DNA from: Heterocephalus glaber
Lineage: Eukaryota; Chordata; Mammalia; Rodentia; Bathyergidae
Direction of reading: 5' to 3'
DNA length: 64,000 nucleotides
Assembly (NCBI RefSeq): GCF_000247695.1
Contig: NW_004624742.1
Location: 6,579,049 to 6,643,048 of the forward strand
Numbering within the stretch: position 1 is the first letter of the stretch; every line of letters begins with the position of its first letter. The translations under genes were made by a program, and so were the position numbers. Below the pieces are notes generated by a model. It was given only the letters and a program-made list of their open reading frames with translations, searched no databases and had not been told where the DNA came from. Positions 10,200 through 20,667 of the stretch are shown in pieces.

Positions 10200-10440
10200 T
10201 CACCCAGCTCTAGTTTTAACAATTCTTTGGTGGCATTTTTAGAGTTTTCTGCGTACAAGATCATGTTATCAAGAAGCAAAGATAATTTCACTTCTCTGTT
10301 TGGATTTGGATGTCTTTCAATTCCTTTTCCATTTAATTCCTAGGCTAGGACTTCCAGTGCTGTACTGAATAAAAGTGACCAGAACAGGCACCCTACTCTG
10401 ACTCTAGCTTTTTACTCTAGCTAACAACACTGTACAGTAT
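10200..10440 (-). mobile_element. LINE-1 ORF2 fragment, antisense (continued)
   Basis: 'ggatttggatgtctttcaattcc' and 'ctaggacttccagtgctgtactgaataaaag' are typical reverse-complement L1 ORF2 sequence. Confidence 0.85.
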
Positions 10441-10506
10441 AGCTAAACATTTGTTAAGAGGACAGATTTCATTTTATGTGGGGTATTTTTTTTTAACACA
10501 ATAAAA

Positions 10507-10577
10507 ACAGTGGCTGGAGTAGAGCACTTACCTACCATGTAAAAGGCTTGAGTTCAATCCCTAGTACTGGAAACGGG
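10507..10577 (+). mobile_element. Older ID-type SINE
   Basis: 'tagagcacttacctaccatg' and 'gagttcaatccctagtactg' preserve the ID core. Confidence 0.65.
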
Positions 10578-10584
10578 GGGAGGG

Positions 10585-11036
10585 AGAGGGAGAGTCTGAT
10601 GGTTTTGATATAAAAATAGACATATAGATAAAAAATAGAACAAAGAGTCTACAAATAGACCCACAAATACAAGCTCAATTGATTTTTTTAAATGTTCAGT
10701 TGATCTTTGACAGGGATACCAAAGTAATTCAATAAGGTAAGAAAAATTTTTTCAGTGAATGCTGCTGAAACAACTGGAGACCCACAATGAGAAAAAAATT
10801 TTTAAAGAATCCTGATCATTACATCATGCAACAAAAAAATAAAACTGGTAAAACATCTAAATATAAGAAATAAAACTATAAAAATTCTAAAAGAAAAGTT
10901 GGGATTAATTCTTAATGATCAAAGGCTTGGAAATATTTTTAAGTATGATCCCAAAAGCAAAACTTACTTTAAAAATTAACAAAATGGGCTTCACCAAAAT
11001 TAAAAACATTTGCTCTACAAAAAGCACTGCTAAGAA
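10585..11036 (+). mobile_element. LINE-1 ORF2 fragment
   Basis: 'aaaatagacatatagata', 'tgatctttgacagggatacca' and 'aaaacttactttaaaaatta' are in L1 ORF2 order. Frames are broken. It continues at 11188 beyond a B1. Confidence 0.8.
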
Positions 11037-11187
11037 AGCCAGGTGTGGTGGCACACACCTGTAGTTCCAGCACTCAGGAAGCTGAGGCAGGAGGATTATC
11101 ACAAGTTCAAGGCCAGCCTGGGCTACATAGTGAGTTCAAGTCCAGCCTGAGCTACATAGTGAGACCCTGTCTCAAAAGAAAAAAAAA
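11037..11187 (+). mobile_element. B1 SINE with internal duplication
   Basis: 'ccaggtgtggtggcacacac' start; the block 'gcctgggctacatagtgagttcaa' is repeated once inside, as in rodent B1; A-rich tail. Confidence 0.92.
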
Positions 11188-11300
11188 GTACTGCTAAGAA
11201 AATGAAAGGCAAGTCACAAACTGGGCAAAAATGTTTTTCAAACATATGTCCAACAAAAGACCTGTCATACCTGTGATACATAAAGAATGGCTATAATTCA
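11188..11300 (+). mobile_element. LINE-1 ORF2 fragment (continued)
   Basis: 'gcaagtcacaaactgggcaa' continues the L1 ORF2 order of the segment before the B1. Its last 18 bases are the target of the next insertion. Confidence 0.75.
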
Positions 11301-11471
11301 GCTGGGCACAGTGGCACAAGCTGTAATCTCAGCTACTTAGGAGGCTGAAGGCAGAGAATCATGAGTTGGAGGCCAGCCTGGGTAATTTAGCAAGACCTTG
11401 TCTCAAAAAATAAAAAGGGCTAGGGAGGTAGCTTGGTAGTAGAGCATTCCTGTGTGCCAACCTCAGTACAA
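11301..11471 (+). mobile_element. B1-dID composite SINE
   Basis: A B1-type left half ('gctgggcacagtggca' to 'gtctcaaaaaataaaaa') is fused to an ID-type right half ('ggctagggaggtagcttggtagtagagca'). Target duplication 'aagaatggctataattca'/'aagaattgctataattca'. B1-dID is known from squirrel-, dormouse- and beaver-related rodents. Confidence 0.9.
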
Positions 11472-11644
11472 AAGAATTGCTATAATTCAATATTAGGAAG
11501 ACAAACAACTCAATTAAAAAATGGGCTCCTGAGTCTATCTAATTATATGAACTATTAAATGCCTTTTTCTGTCTAAGAAAGTTTAGGTTGAATTTCTGTT
11601 CCTTATATTGAAATGAGTCCTGAGTAATACATATCTATACTGTG

Positions 11645-11790
11645 GGGTCATACTAGAAAAGCACTGGATTATACACCTATTAGCACACATATTAACTGGG
11701 TGCCTTTGGGACTTCTTTTAAAGCTCTGGGCCTAGGTTTCTTATCTTGTAAAAGTGATTGTATTGGAATGATAGTTTCCCAGGAGAGTTG
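11645..11790 (-). mobile_element. MIR fragment
   Basis: Reverse-orientation MIR core: 'ctgggtgcctttgggac' and 'tctgggcctaggtttcttatcttgtaaaa'. Confidence 0.6.
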
Positions 11791-11885
11791 CACAAAACTA
11801 AAGGCACCACAGTGACCTCAATAGGAAATGAAGAGGAAGTACAGCCCATTCCTTAACTAGACTGGAAGTAAACCCCCATAATGTG

Positions 11886-11973
11886 TTTTTTTTTGGGGGG
11901 GTACCGGGGATCGAACTCAGGTCCTTGCGTTTGCACAGCAGGTGGCGAAACCACTGAGCTAAATCCCCGGCCC
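11886..11973 (-). mobile_element. ID-like SINE, 'TTTCGCC...GCTGC' subtype
   Basis: Near-consensus, ending 'gctaaatccccggcccc'. Target 'ataatgtgtttt'/'ctaatgtatttt'. Confidence 0.93.
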
Positions 11974-12139
11974 CCCCTAATGTATTTTAAACACAGGAAT
12001 TACACATAGAGCTTGATGTGGAAAAAATAAAAATTCCTTTGCCTAAAGCAAGAAACTTCTGAGATATCCTCTATTTCCAAAATATCAATATTCAATGTTG
12101 ATTTCTAAGGGACAGCGTAGCATTGGGCTTTGTGTTACA

Positions 12140-12345
12140 ATTCATCAGACTGCCTGGGGTCTGGATGCAGTCCCACCTCTTACTAACTGTGTGACCGTGA
12201 GCAAGTTTCTCTGTTCTTCTCTGTTCTGTTTCTCTGTTCTTCATCAGTAAAATGGGAACGATAATAGTGTCTGCCTCAAAGGGTTGTAATGCAATATATG
12301 TGAATACCTAACAGCTTCTGGTACCTACTCAATAACTATTACCAG
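12140..12345 (-). mobile_element. MIR
   Basis: 'actgtgtgaccgtgagcaagtt' and 'catcagtaaaatgggaacgataatagtg' are the reverse-strand MIR core. 'tctctgttctt' is repeated locally. Confidence 0.8.
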
Positions 12346-12427
12346 GGGCCAGGGATTTAGCTCAGTGGCACCACGCCTGCTTCGCAAGCACAAGGCCCTG
12401 AGTTCAATCCCTGATACGGGGAAAAGA
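12346..12427 (+). mobile_element. ID-like SINE, 'GGCACCACGCC' subtype
   Basis: Starts GGGGCCAGGGATTTAGCTCA. Target 'aataactattacca'/'aataactgttagca', placed at the end of the MIR. Confidence 0.93.
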
Positions 12428-12809
12428 AATAACTGTTAGCAATGAGGAAGGTATTAAAAGACCTGCAGTGTTTCAGTAAGCCTGACTTGTGGTTTGCCTT
12501 TGTCTGCTCCCCCAAGAAGGGAGCTGGAAAAAGAATGGAAACTCAAACCAGGTTCCCTGTATTTGTATCAATAGGTTGAGGGCAGTGAAAACCTTGGTCT
12601 TTGTTCTTTGCTTTTTTAATATAATCATTCTTTCCACTAAAAAGTAACCTAAATAATAATAAATTGTTGAATGTAGTTGAAAAAGGCTTTTTTCCTGATT
12701 ATATTAATAGTATATATGCATTACTAAAAATTTAGAAAATTAATGAAAAAGAAAACATAAAACCACTTGTAAACCTGTTGCTAAGAAATACAAGATATTA
12801 ACATTCTGA
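12428..12809. other. No recognisable gene
   Basis: AT-rich non-coding sequence with no long reading frame; I see no assignable repeat. Confidence 0.6.
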
Positions 12810-13275
12810 TTACTTCATATTTTATTTTGGTGTTATTTTCTTACAAATTTTCTTTTAAAGCATTTAAAATGAATGTGGAAATGCACATTAAAAGCTTTAT
12901 TTTATATATATACCAGTTTGTGTGTAGTTTTATATCCTTTTCTCAAATAAGGTTGTGTTGTGGATAATTTTTCATTTCATCATATGGATCCACCATCATT
13001 TATTTGACAAATTACCAGTAATTGGACCTTTTATTTATTTTTAGGTTGGATCAGTATAAATAATGCCCTTATAAACATTGTTGGATGTCAATCTTGAAAG
13101 ATAATCTGATTAGGATGCCTTGGATGATATTCCTTAGAGGAAGAATTTTTAAGTTAAAGTACGTGATCATTTATAAGGCTCCTGATATACAGAAATAGTC
13201 TTCCAGAAGATTTGCGTCAATTTAAACACTGACCAGAAGGGTGGTGTCTATAATAGGTGTTGTTGGAAGTTATGA
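12810..13275 (+). mobile_element. Possible ancient LINE-1 3' region
   Basis: 'tttttaggttggatcagtataaataatgcccttataaaca' and 'ttccagaagatttgcgtcaattt' resemble the 3' region of old mammalian LINE-1 (L1M type). Strongly diverged. Confidence 0.4.
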
Positions 13276-15702
13276 ATGTTGATTTTTATTACAGGCTGTA
13301 CAATGAGGAGGCAACTTGCTGAATGTAATGTACTTGTTTGAGAAATTGGACTAAATTAATCATTTTTCTAGGAGTGTTTTTCTTTAAAGTTAATGAAACT
13401 AGGCTCTTAGGACCCAATACAGATCACAGATTCTTTTTGAGCCTTAAAGTTTACTAACTTTGTTTTAAAAATCACTCCCATAAGATCATAAAATGACAAG
13501 TCTGTCACATCACAGAGTGATTCAGACTCTATATATAAAGTCATGATGTTTACTAGCTAGAAAATAAGGAAAACATTTTATCAGTATTTTAATTCCCACA
13601 TACGACCTGGGTTTCATGCCATACTTTATGAAGGACTAACATCATCTAAATGGTGTGATCAAAAGAATTCTCTGCTGATTTTGCTCTGGTTGTAAAACAA
13701 TGCTCTCTGGTTCAGATCAGTGGTCTGTGATTTATCAAATACGAGCATTGAAATTTAAGAGTGAAAAATTTTAAAAATAATTTTTACTTGTCTATCATTC
13801 AAGCCCTGGAAACCCTTAAGTAGGAAAATGTTGCGAGGGTGCAAATCTGTGACTAGAACATCAAGGCATGAAAATGGCACCATCTAGAATTTCAAATCAT
13901 TTTTTAAGCCTCGGTGTAAATTTCCTGGAGCTATTGCTTGCCCTGACTGACATTCTGTTACTTCATGAGACCTTAATGTACAACTGATGTGATTGTTTCT
14001 TGGCTTCCTTCTTCATGTATTTTCACCAACATTACCTGTTTTTCCTAACCTGAAGGAAACTAGCAGAGAAATGAATCTGATCATTCTCCACCCTAACTAA
14101 GAATCTGGCTACTCTTCAACACAACGAGCAGACACCTGACAATCTAGACCTTGCTGTTCCATCCTGAGTGCTTCAACCTCCTTCATCCTTCTCTCTATTC
14201 ACATTGCTCTTCTCGCTATTCTCCAGACCCACTTGGACCTTCCAGTCTCTAGAGCTGCATCAGCTGTGTCCCCCAGAAGAGTCTTCCTCTTTTGTTCATC
14301 TGCTAAACTTTAGACATCAGTGAGATTTACCTACACAGTTCTGGTTCATAAATGCTAAGACCAAGATTCTCATTTTGTTAGGTTCTTTTGGTTGTAAGGA
14401 ATAGAAATTCTTTCAAGCTACTCACATAATACTGTTTGTTATTAGCATGTCCAAAGGAGTAACTCACAGGTAAAGAACCTCAAGGAAACATGGAGCAGTC
14501 CCTGATCAAGATTCAAGACAGGTCCAGGGACAGAATACTTTATCACCTACAATTATAAGACCTAAAGATCCCCATCCTTGTGCTCTGTTGTTACAGTGCA
14601 CCTTGTCTTGCTGGCTCTGTGCATTTTAGGGTATCATCATTTTCTTCTCCCTACCTACACATGGCTCTTTCTATGACCATCCCTTCAAACTTGCCTGATA
14701 TGGTTCCTGGGCAGTTTTCAGACCAGATCATCTCACAGATATGTACCCAACCCCTAGTTCAGTTATCTTTGGTGGCTGCCTATGCTAGTTCATTCCAGTG
14801 GCCACGTTGGTTCAACCTCTGCTTCCTACAACAGGAGAATGATGGAGTGGGGTGGGGGTGCCTTTATAAAGAGATAAAAAGTAAGCTGTGAATCTTGTCA
14901 GATAATTCTGGTGCACCAAGTTCCTAACTTTGGCCCTAAGAGTATTACTTTTGTGGACTACAGTTCTTTTTGGCTTTATATGTTGTGAGGGAGAGGATTT
15001 ACAATGATTCTCCAAACACTATCCTGAATCAATATCAGAGACATTTTTGAAACTTATTTTACCTATTTCCAGATCAATAGTCTGCTGCCCACAATCCACT
15101 CAATCCCCAGCCCATTAAATGGGCTGGTCTGCTTGCACAAACACATACAAAGCTGCATTAGGCCACAGAAATAAATAAAGCTTTCCAGCGACCCTTCCCT
15201 CCAGCTTGCCTTCCATAACCCCCTGACTGCATTCCCCAGCTCCTGCTACCTTCCCGGGACCAGCTTCCTCTTCCCCATGATCCAGTCTGCTGTGGCTCAG
15301 TGTGTGTAACGTAGGGGAAGCCACTGCTGCTAGCCATGACCCACATGTCCAGCACACTTTCAACTCCATTTCTTTCCCTCAGCCCTTACAGGAGGCAGTT
15401 CATAATGCAGGGAAAAGTAGAGGGTTGCCTTTAATGGGCTTTGGTTTGGACTATGGCCAAGGAGCCAATATAGTCTACTTATTTCAGAGATATGCTATGA
15501 GGACTAAATAAGATAACATATATAAGTGCTTTGAATAGTATCTGCACTTATTATCATATTTCAGAATTTGGAATCCTCTTGACAGTCTCCTGAGTTGCTC
15601 ATCCTTTCAGAGCAGAATCTATTCTGTCACATAGTCCAATTTATGCAGAGTAGTTACATTCCCAAGAGGTGAATGAGACGTTTCATTTAGAAAAAGCATT
15701 AC
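13276..15702. other. Unassigned non-coding stretch
   Basis: No feature is supported in this 2.4-kb AT-rich region. The reading frames at 14580-14891 (+) and 15115-15369 (-) carry no recognisable domain and no gene context. A 'tctctgttctt'-like pyrimidine bias near 14180-14230 is unremarkable. Confidence 0.6.
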
Positions 15703-15813
15703 TAATAATAGCTAGCATTTATTGAGTTTATTAAATATTACACACTATACCAAGTGCTTTGTAAATTTTACCTAAATTAGCTTCCATGAAGTAGGTACCA
15801 TCATTAGTCCTAC
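15703..15813 (+). mobile_element. MIR, left half
   Basis: 'aatagctagcatttattgag', 'taccaagtgctttgtaaa' and 'gaagtaggtaccatcatt' follow the MIR consensus. The element is cut at 'tcctac' and resumes without loss at 17174. Confidence 0.85.
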
Positions 15814-16403
15814 ATCAAGAGCAATTCTACATAAATTTGGGGGGAAAATCATTTTATAATTAAAGTATGACTATAGCTGACTAAGGTTCAACCTCACCTT
15901 GCATTCAGAAACATAACTCTGTTTTGCCTCCAGTCACAGCTGAGGCCTCAAGGGTCCCATGATGCTGCGGCACTCAATGGCAAGATGGCATCAGCTGAGA
16001 CATCCTGGTTCTTTGAGAACTGAGTAGTAATACAAAAGAGAAAGGATTCCCCTGGGGAGAGTCTAATTCCTTGTCAAACATAACTCATCCCACTCACCAT
16101 TGTAAGAATGCTCCCCGTATAGTCCTCCTCAACAGAAGAACCTCATGACTTAAGATTTTCATCAGCTCCTGATGTACTTTGACCACCACCCGCTACATCA
16201 TCTGGAGGGAGCACTCCAGTTATTGTGTGTACCCAATAAATAGTGGCTAGCCCGGATAGTCTTTGTCTTTGCCCACTTTGAGGCACTGACCTCCTGGCCC
16301 CCCATATACTTTGAAATTACTCAAGTTTCTGTTGTCTGTTTTTCTTTAGCCCTTGCTGTCCCCCCTTTCTAGGTAGTAGGAGGATTGATTGCTCTCTGAT
16401 ATT
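15814..16403 (+). mobile_element. LTR of a class II endogenous retrovirus
   Basis: Related to the solo LTR at 578-1134 (shared 'gagcaat.ctacataa.ttt', 'acataactc', 'gatgctgcgg'). AATAAA at 16235-16240 supplies the polyadenylation signal. The right end abuts a primer-binding site at 16404. The left end starts at a short target duplication inside a MIR; its terminal TG has mutated. No second LTR follows. Confidence 0.8.
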
Positions 16404-16421
16404 TGGCACCCAACCAGGGGC
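16404..16421 (+). promoter_or_regulatory. Retroviral primer-binding site for tRNA-Lys(CTT)
   Basis: TGGCACCCAACCAGGGGC, directly after the LTR. It is complementary, with three changes, to the 3' end including CCA of tRNA-Lys(CTT), the primer of several betaretroviruses. Confidence 0.85.
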
Positions 16422-16458
16422 TTGAACCCACGACCCTGGGATTAAGAGTTCCATGTTC

Positions 16459-16541
16459 AGGCTGAGGATTTAGCTCAGTGGTGCCACAGCCTGCCTCACA
16501 GGCCCAAGGTCCTGAGTTTGATCCCCGGTATCAAAAAAAAA
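16459..16541 (+). mobile_element. ID-like SINE splitting the tRNA copy
   Basis: Starts GGCTGAGGATTTAGCTCAG. Target 'agttccatgttc' (16447-16458) and 'agtcccatgctc' (16542-16553) are two copies of the tRNA anticodon-stem region. Confidence 0.92.
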
Positions 16542-16553
16542 AGTCCCATGCTC

Positions 16554-17173
16554 TACCAACTGAGCAATATATTCTCCAGGCTCAATTACCCAATATCCAT
16601 TGTCTGTACAAAGACCTGAATCTCATTCACATAATCTCTATCAATAATACTAGGCATAACAGTGAGACCTTTTAAATCTAAAGAAGCCTTTCCTATAATC
16701 AGTCCAATAGTATTTTTAGGTGGAGGTCCCCAAATCCCAGTGGGAATGGCAACTAGCTTGTTGCCCCCAATGAGATTTACCTTTTGAGTCACTGGTATAT
16801 CTAGTACTGCGCTCCCTGAAGTTCCTCGAGTGAGGGAGGCAATGTTCCTCCAGGGATCCAAGCCTGTTGTCAGGTCTGGACTGGGCAAGTCTGACTGAGG
16901 TTTTGACCAGCAGTCAGACTGAAGGCCTGATTCCTCTTTGGGGTCACCCTTAGTATTTAGGGGGCCTGGGGTTGAGCTCCCTTTCCATTTCCCAACAGAG
17001 GAGTCCCATCTCTATACTATTTAGATCAACAATGTTTAGCCCAATGCTTACCCCTTTCACATCTTGGGCAAAGACCTGGTTCAGCCTTATTATTTTCCAA
17101 ATTAGGATTAGTGGAAGTTCCAAAGGGTTAGAGCTATTACCTTGGCTTGCAGACATACATTGTCGGTGAAGAG
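16554..17173 (-). pseudogene. Inverted gag/pro fragment of the retrovirus (nucleocapsid knuckle, dUTPase)
   Basis: The minus strand reads in retroviral order. A nucleocapsid zinc knuckle of the form C-x2-C-x4-H-x4-C is at 17070-17029. A linker with stops follows, then a trimeric dUTPase domain at about 16850-16554, recognisable by IPTG, GLI and KGL segments and the IIDRDY motif. The frame slips by one base near 16592, after which the final dUTPase AQL motif is still readable. In betaretroviruses this domain sits at the start of pro, just after gag, so the order is right. The orientation is opposite to the LTR at 15814. Breaks: stop codons after the knuckle, the frameshift, truncation within gag on one side and within dUTPase on the other. 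Not functional. Confidence 0.8.
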
Positions 17174-17315
17174 CCCTACTTTAGTGATGAGAAAATAAGG
17201 CACAGAGAGAATAAGTAATTAACTCAAAGTCCCTTGGTCAGTAAATATTACACTCAGTGTTCAAACCAGGCAGTCTATTCTGGGGTCTTAACTTTTTCCC
17301 ACTAACCATGCTGTC
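17174..17315 (+). mobile_element. MIR, right half
   Basis: Continues the MIR cut at 15813: 'tgatgagaaaataaggcacagagaga' aligns without gap to the MIR consensus once one target copy is removed. Ends near 'aaccatgctgtctcc'. Confidence 0.85.
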
Positions 17316-17329
17316 TCCAATGAAAATAG

Positions 17330-17525
17330 CCATAATGTTTAAGCAGGAAACTACCTTGGAAATTCATGTACCTCACCTTATTACTTTGTAGATGGAGAAA
17401 CACAGGTCCAAGCAAGTGACTTGCCCTAAACTGTAAATTTGTTAGAAGCACAGGGCTAGAACCTAGGCCACTGCTTTCATTTCAAATCCCACATTGTAAG
17501 TTTACATCTCTTATACTACCTTTAT
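17330..17525 (+). mobile_element. MIR-type fragment
   Basis: 'gtagatggagaaacacaggtcc', 'aagtgacttgccc' and 'gctagaacctaggcc' match the MIR core and right arm. Confidence 0.65.
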
Positions 17526-17844
17526 TGGCATCTGCAGAAGTACCATCTTCAGATAATAATGAAAAAGCAGGTGCATTTTGTTTGAGGGGATTGTTTCTTC
17601 TTCTCATTTATCAAAGCAAGCTTCCACATTTAGATGTCTCTCAAAACTTGGAGAAATTACATAACCTCTTCCAAATGATTTCTAGATTTTGAACCTCAGG
17701 GAACAACAAAATTTCAAAAAAAAACTTAAGGGAGATGTAGAATTAATTGCTAACATTTTGGTTTTATGGGCAGAGCTTTTTAAAAATCTGTGGACAAAAA
17801 AATAGAAACTAAAAATAAACAACTGTCTAAAATGCTACCATCTG
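17526..17844. other. No recognisable gene
   Basis: Short AT-rich stretch without reading frames or identifiable repeats. Confidence 0.6.
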
Positions 17845-17919
17845 GGGCTCAGTGGTAGAGTGCATGGTTAGCATACACAAGGCCTTGGGTTTAATCCTCA
17901 GCACCAAAATATCAATAAA
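17845..17919 (+). mobile_element. Older ID-type SINE
   Basis: 'ggggctcagtggtagagtgca' and 'gggtttaatcctcagcacca' mark ID A- and B-box regions. Target-like 'gctaccatc'/'actaccatc' flanks. Confidence 0.8.
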
Positions 17920-17983
17920 ACACTACCATCATTCTATCAAAGAAAGACTAGTTCAACACCAAAATATTTAGAAGACTATAATC

Positions 17984-18065
17984 TTTTTTTTTTTTTTTTT
18001 TTTGGTGGTATCAGGGATTGAACTCAGGACCTTGAGATAAATCCACTGAGCTAAATCCCAGGCCT
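17984..18065 (-). mobile_element. ID-like SINE with internal deletion
   Basis: Poly(T) then 'ggtatcagggattgaactcaggaccttgag', then directly 'ataaatccactgagctaaat'; about 15 bases of the middle are missing. Target 'agaagactata' on both sides. Confidence 0.88.
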
Positions 18066-18555
18066 GAGAAGACTATATCTTAGAATAAAGGATAAGTAAT
18101 TTAAAACAAATAAAAGTTTTGTATGGAAAGACTAAAAACAACTGTCCAAATTGTTTCCATTTCATCATGAACCAGCAGAAATTTCCATCATGAATTGGCA
18201 TTTGAGAATCTCCTGCAGAAACTTTCTCTCCACCTCCAGCTCTTAAGCACTGTGACTTTAAGCATGATTTTCCCATTTGTAATTATTTTAGAGGTTTCTA
18301 GTTGTTGGATCTTTGTAAATTAATCCTTTCTAAGCTTATCTTTAAAGGCTTTGTTACACTGTGCATGGAATGAATATTGAAGATTTTACAGTGAGAATAG
18401 TAATCTGTGGACACAGAATTACAGTATCGGTACCGCCTCATAACACTTCGCAAGGCTCCAGTCTCCCTCACACCCACCCCTTGGAAACAGAACAGTGATT
18501 CTGATTTCTTCCCAGACTCTGTCAGATCATGGGGCTCAGGCTTAAGCTGCAGCTG
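18066..18555. other. No recognisable gene
   Basis: Unassigned sequence. The minus reading frame at 18073-18276 shows no domain. Confidence 0.6.
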
Positions 18556-19172
18556 GAGATTTGATTTTATTTTTTAAATTAGTTTTTATTGGTATATTTT
18601 TGACATATATAATGATCACATTCATCATAGGGAATGATATACATAGTATATATTAATTCTTTTTTTCCCATTCCCTTCCCACTCACAAAACTTTTTTCCA
18701 TTGTTTCCCTTCCATTCTTTTTTAGTTTTTAAATCCCTATTCCCTTCCTTCCCTCCTCCCTCCCTCTCCCTTGTTCTTCCCATTTGAACATTTTCTTCTT
18801 TTTTTTCATTTTTTAAATTTTATTGGTACATTTTAGATATACAATATAATGACATTCATCATTGGAAATTTGCACCTTTACATAATCTGAACATAATCTG
18901 AACATTTTCTTCTTACTTACCAATATCTACCCTCTATTTTGGTCCTTATTTACCCTTTGGTTTCTCATACAAGAGAAACAATGTGGTATTTAAACATGTG
19001 TATGTGATTTATTTCACTTAAAACGGTGCATCCATTTACCTAGAAGTGCCTTAAGTTTATCCTTCTTTACAGCAGAATAGTACTCCCTTGCATATACAAA
19101 ACACATTTTCTTTATCCATTCACAGGTTGATGGGCATATGGGCTGTTTTCAAGATTTAGCTATTATAAATCG
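18556..19172 (-). mobile_element. LINE-1 3' end, antisense
   Basis: Reverse complement of the 3' part of a LINE-1: end of ORF2 ('gcagaatagtactcccttgc', 'caggttgatgggcatatggg') and a 3' untranslated region with a pyrimidine tract (18690-18785). The same 3' end family occurs in + orientation at 57600-58187. Confidence 0.8.
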
Positions 19173-19564
19173 TGTGCAGCTGGAGATTTTATTTGTCTAC
19201 TGAGAGCCCTCTGAGATCTGAATCCTTCTCTGTAGGATCAAACTAGTGCATTTTTCAACCTTTCCACCTAGAAAAGATCATGAAGGAAGAAATATCTGAT
19301 CCTATGTCACCACCTGGAGGAGGGGCAGAAATCTTTAAAGGTGCTCTTTGCAGATTAAATTTCTTTGTTTTGTACTTCAGGCTGCGAGTCACACCTATGT
19401 GTGTGTTTGGGAGGGAGGTGGGGATAGAGAGGGAAGGTCAGAGGACAGCTGGACAAGAGCCTAAAAGCATTAAGGCCAGAGGTTTGTCCACTCGTTTGCC
19501 TCTGCATCTCTAGTAATTTGCTGGACCACAAGTGCTGTAGAATAGATAGAATTTTCAGCACACT
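19173..19564. other. No recognisable gene
   Basis: Mixed-composition unassigned DNA; no supported reading frame. Confidence 0.55.
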
Positions 19565-19785
19565 AGTTTAAAACAACAATCATTTATCCTGTGACCACTA
19601 GTGTCAGGCACTCTGATTGATGCTTTACCAAAATTCTAATTCTCGCTATGACTCCATTTGGTAAGTGCATCATTATATGAACAAGGAAACTGAGACACAA
19701 AGTAGTAAACTTGGCAAAAGTCACAGAACTAGTTCAAATGACTGAACCAAATAGTCTTTCCAGTGTGCTAAACTGTAGAATCTGC
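19565..19785 (+). mobile_element. MIR
   Basis: 'gtgtcaggcactctgattgatgcttta', 'acaaggaaactgagacacaaag' and 'aaaagtcacagaactag' follow the MIR order. Confidence 0.75.
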
Positions 19786-20667
19786 AGATTAACAAACTTC
19801 GGAAAAAAGAGGGGAGAGGCAGCTGGCATCTCCTCCCAGGGCTTCATATATTCTTATTTCCAGTTAAGTCTCTGCACAGGCAGAGAGGCCGAGGACAGAC
19901 TTGCCTCTTAGACTCTAGATATTTAAGAAATGAGAAGCAGAGTCCAGACCAAGATCAGCTCTCTGGACTGCTGTCCGGTGCTCTCTCAGCCTTAGAAACA
20001 AGCAAACATAGTGAAACTCACCGTACCAGTTATTTCAGGCAAGCTCTACAACCACGAGCACAACCACAAATATCAGCACCTTAGTAAGGAACTATTTCTC
20101 ACTTCAGCAATGTAGTGGATCTTCCTTCCTTCATCTCTTGGCTGCCTCCTTTGGTGTCCTTTGTGTCCTATTTCACCAGAAAATGAACAAAAACGAGCAA
20201 GAATTGTACCTGGGACCATTTAACATGCCAGACCTGGACATCATGCCTGGCTCTCTTCCATGTCCATTTCCCAGAACTCAACCAGGCAGGTGCCAAATTT
20301 AAATGCAAGGAAGGCCAAGAAACAGTCTACCATGTGCTTCAGCAGGAGAGCACTCGTGGACACTCCTTCATCTTAGATGCCTTTTCTGAGACCATTGGCC
20401 ATTTAGGGGACAGTTCCCAGACTACAGTTTTGTCTTGAAAGTTCTATGGGTACATGAACCAATAGGTCCCTATAACTTATTTATTTAAATATACATTTCT
20501 TTGAAGTTACTGCCATTAGCATGCTTGCAGATGAGTAGAAAGGAAGTGGACAGTCGCAGTTTCAAGTAGCTGAAAAATCTTATGTGGTTCTTCAGGGCTT
20601 CTTGTCCTATTCATGCCTCTTGTCCTATTCAATTGGTTGCGTTTTGTTTGCTAGTGTGTTTGTTTGT
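19786..20667. other. No recognisable gene
   Basis: Unassigned; the stretch 20180-20420 looks like a decayed repeat but I could not place it. Confidence 0.5.

Larger units (their letters stand above)
16404..16566 (-). pseudogene. Reverse-transcribed tRNA-Lys(CTT) fused to the LTR
   Basis: Read on the minus strand, omitting the SINE at 16459-16541 and one target copy, the sequence follows tRNA-Lys(CTT) from the D-arm (GCTCAGTTGGTAGAGC) through the CTCTTAATC anticodon loop and the T-arm GGTTCAAGC to the mature CCA end. CCA is added after transcription in mammals, so this is a cDNA-type copy, not a tRNA gene. Normal plus-strand synthesis copies only 18 nucleotides of the primer; here about 60 are present. 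The acceptor 5' strand is replaced by retroviral sequence beyond 16566. Confidence 0.8.

Noticed and set aside
10152..10343. Open frame across 10152-10343
   Set aside because: It joins an antisense SINE to antisense LINE-1 and has no biological meaning.
16404..16566. A genuine tRNA-Lys gene on the minus strand
   Set aside because: The sequence carries the post-transcriptional CCA, abuts an LTR at the primer-site position, lacks a proper acceptor 5' strand and is split by a SINE.
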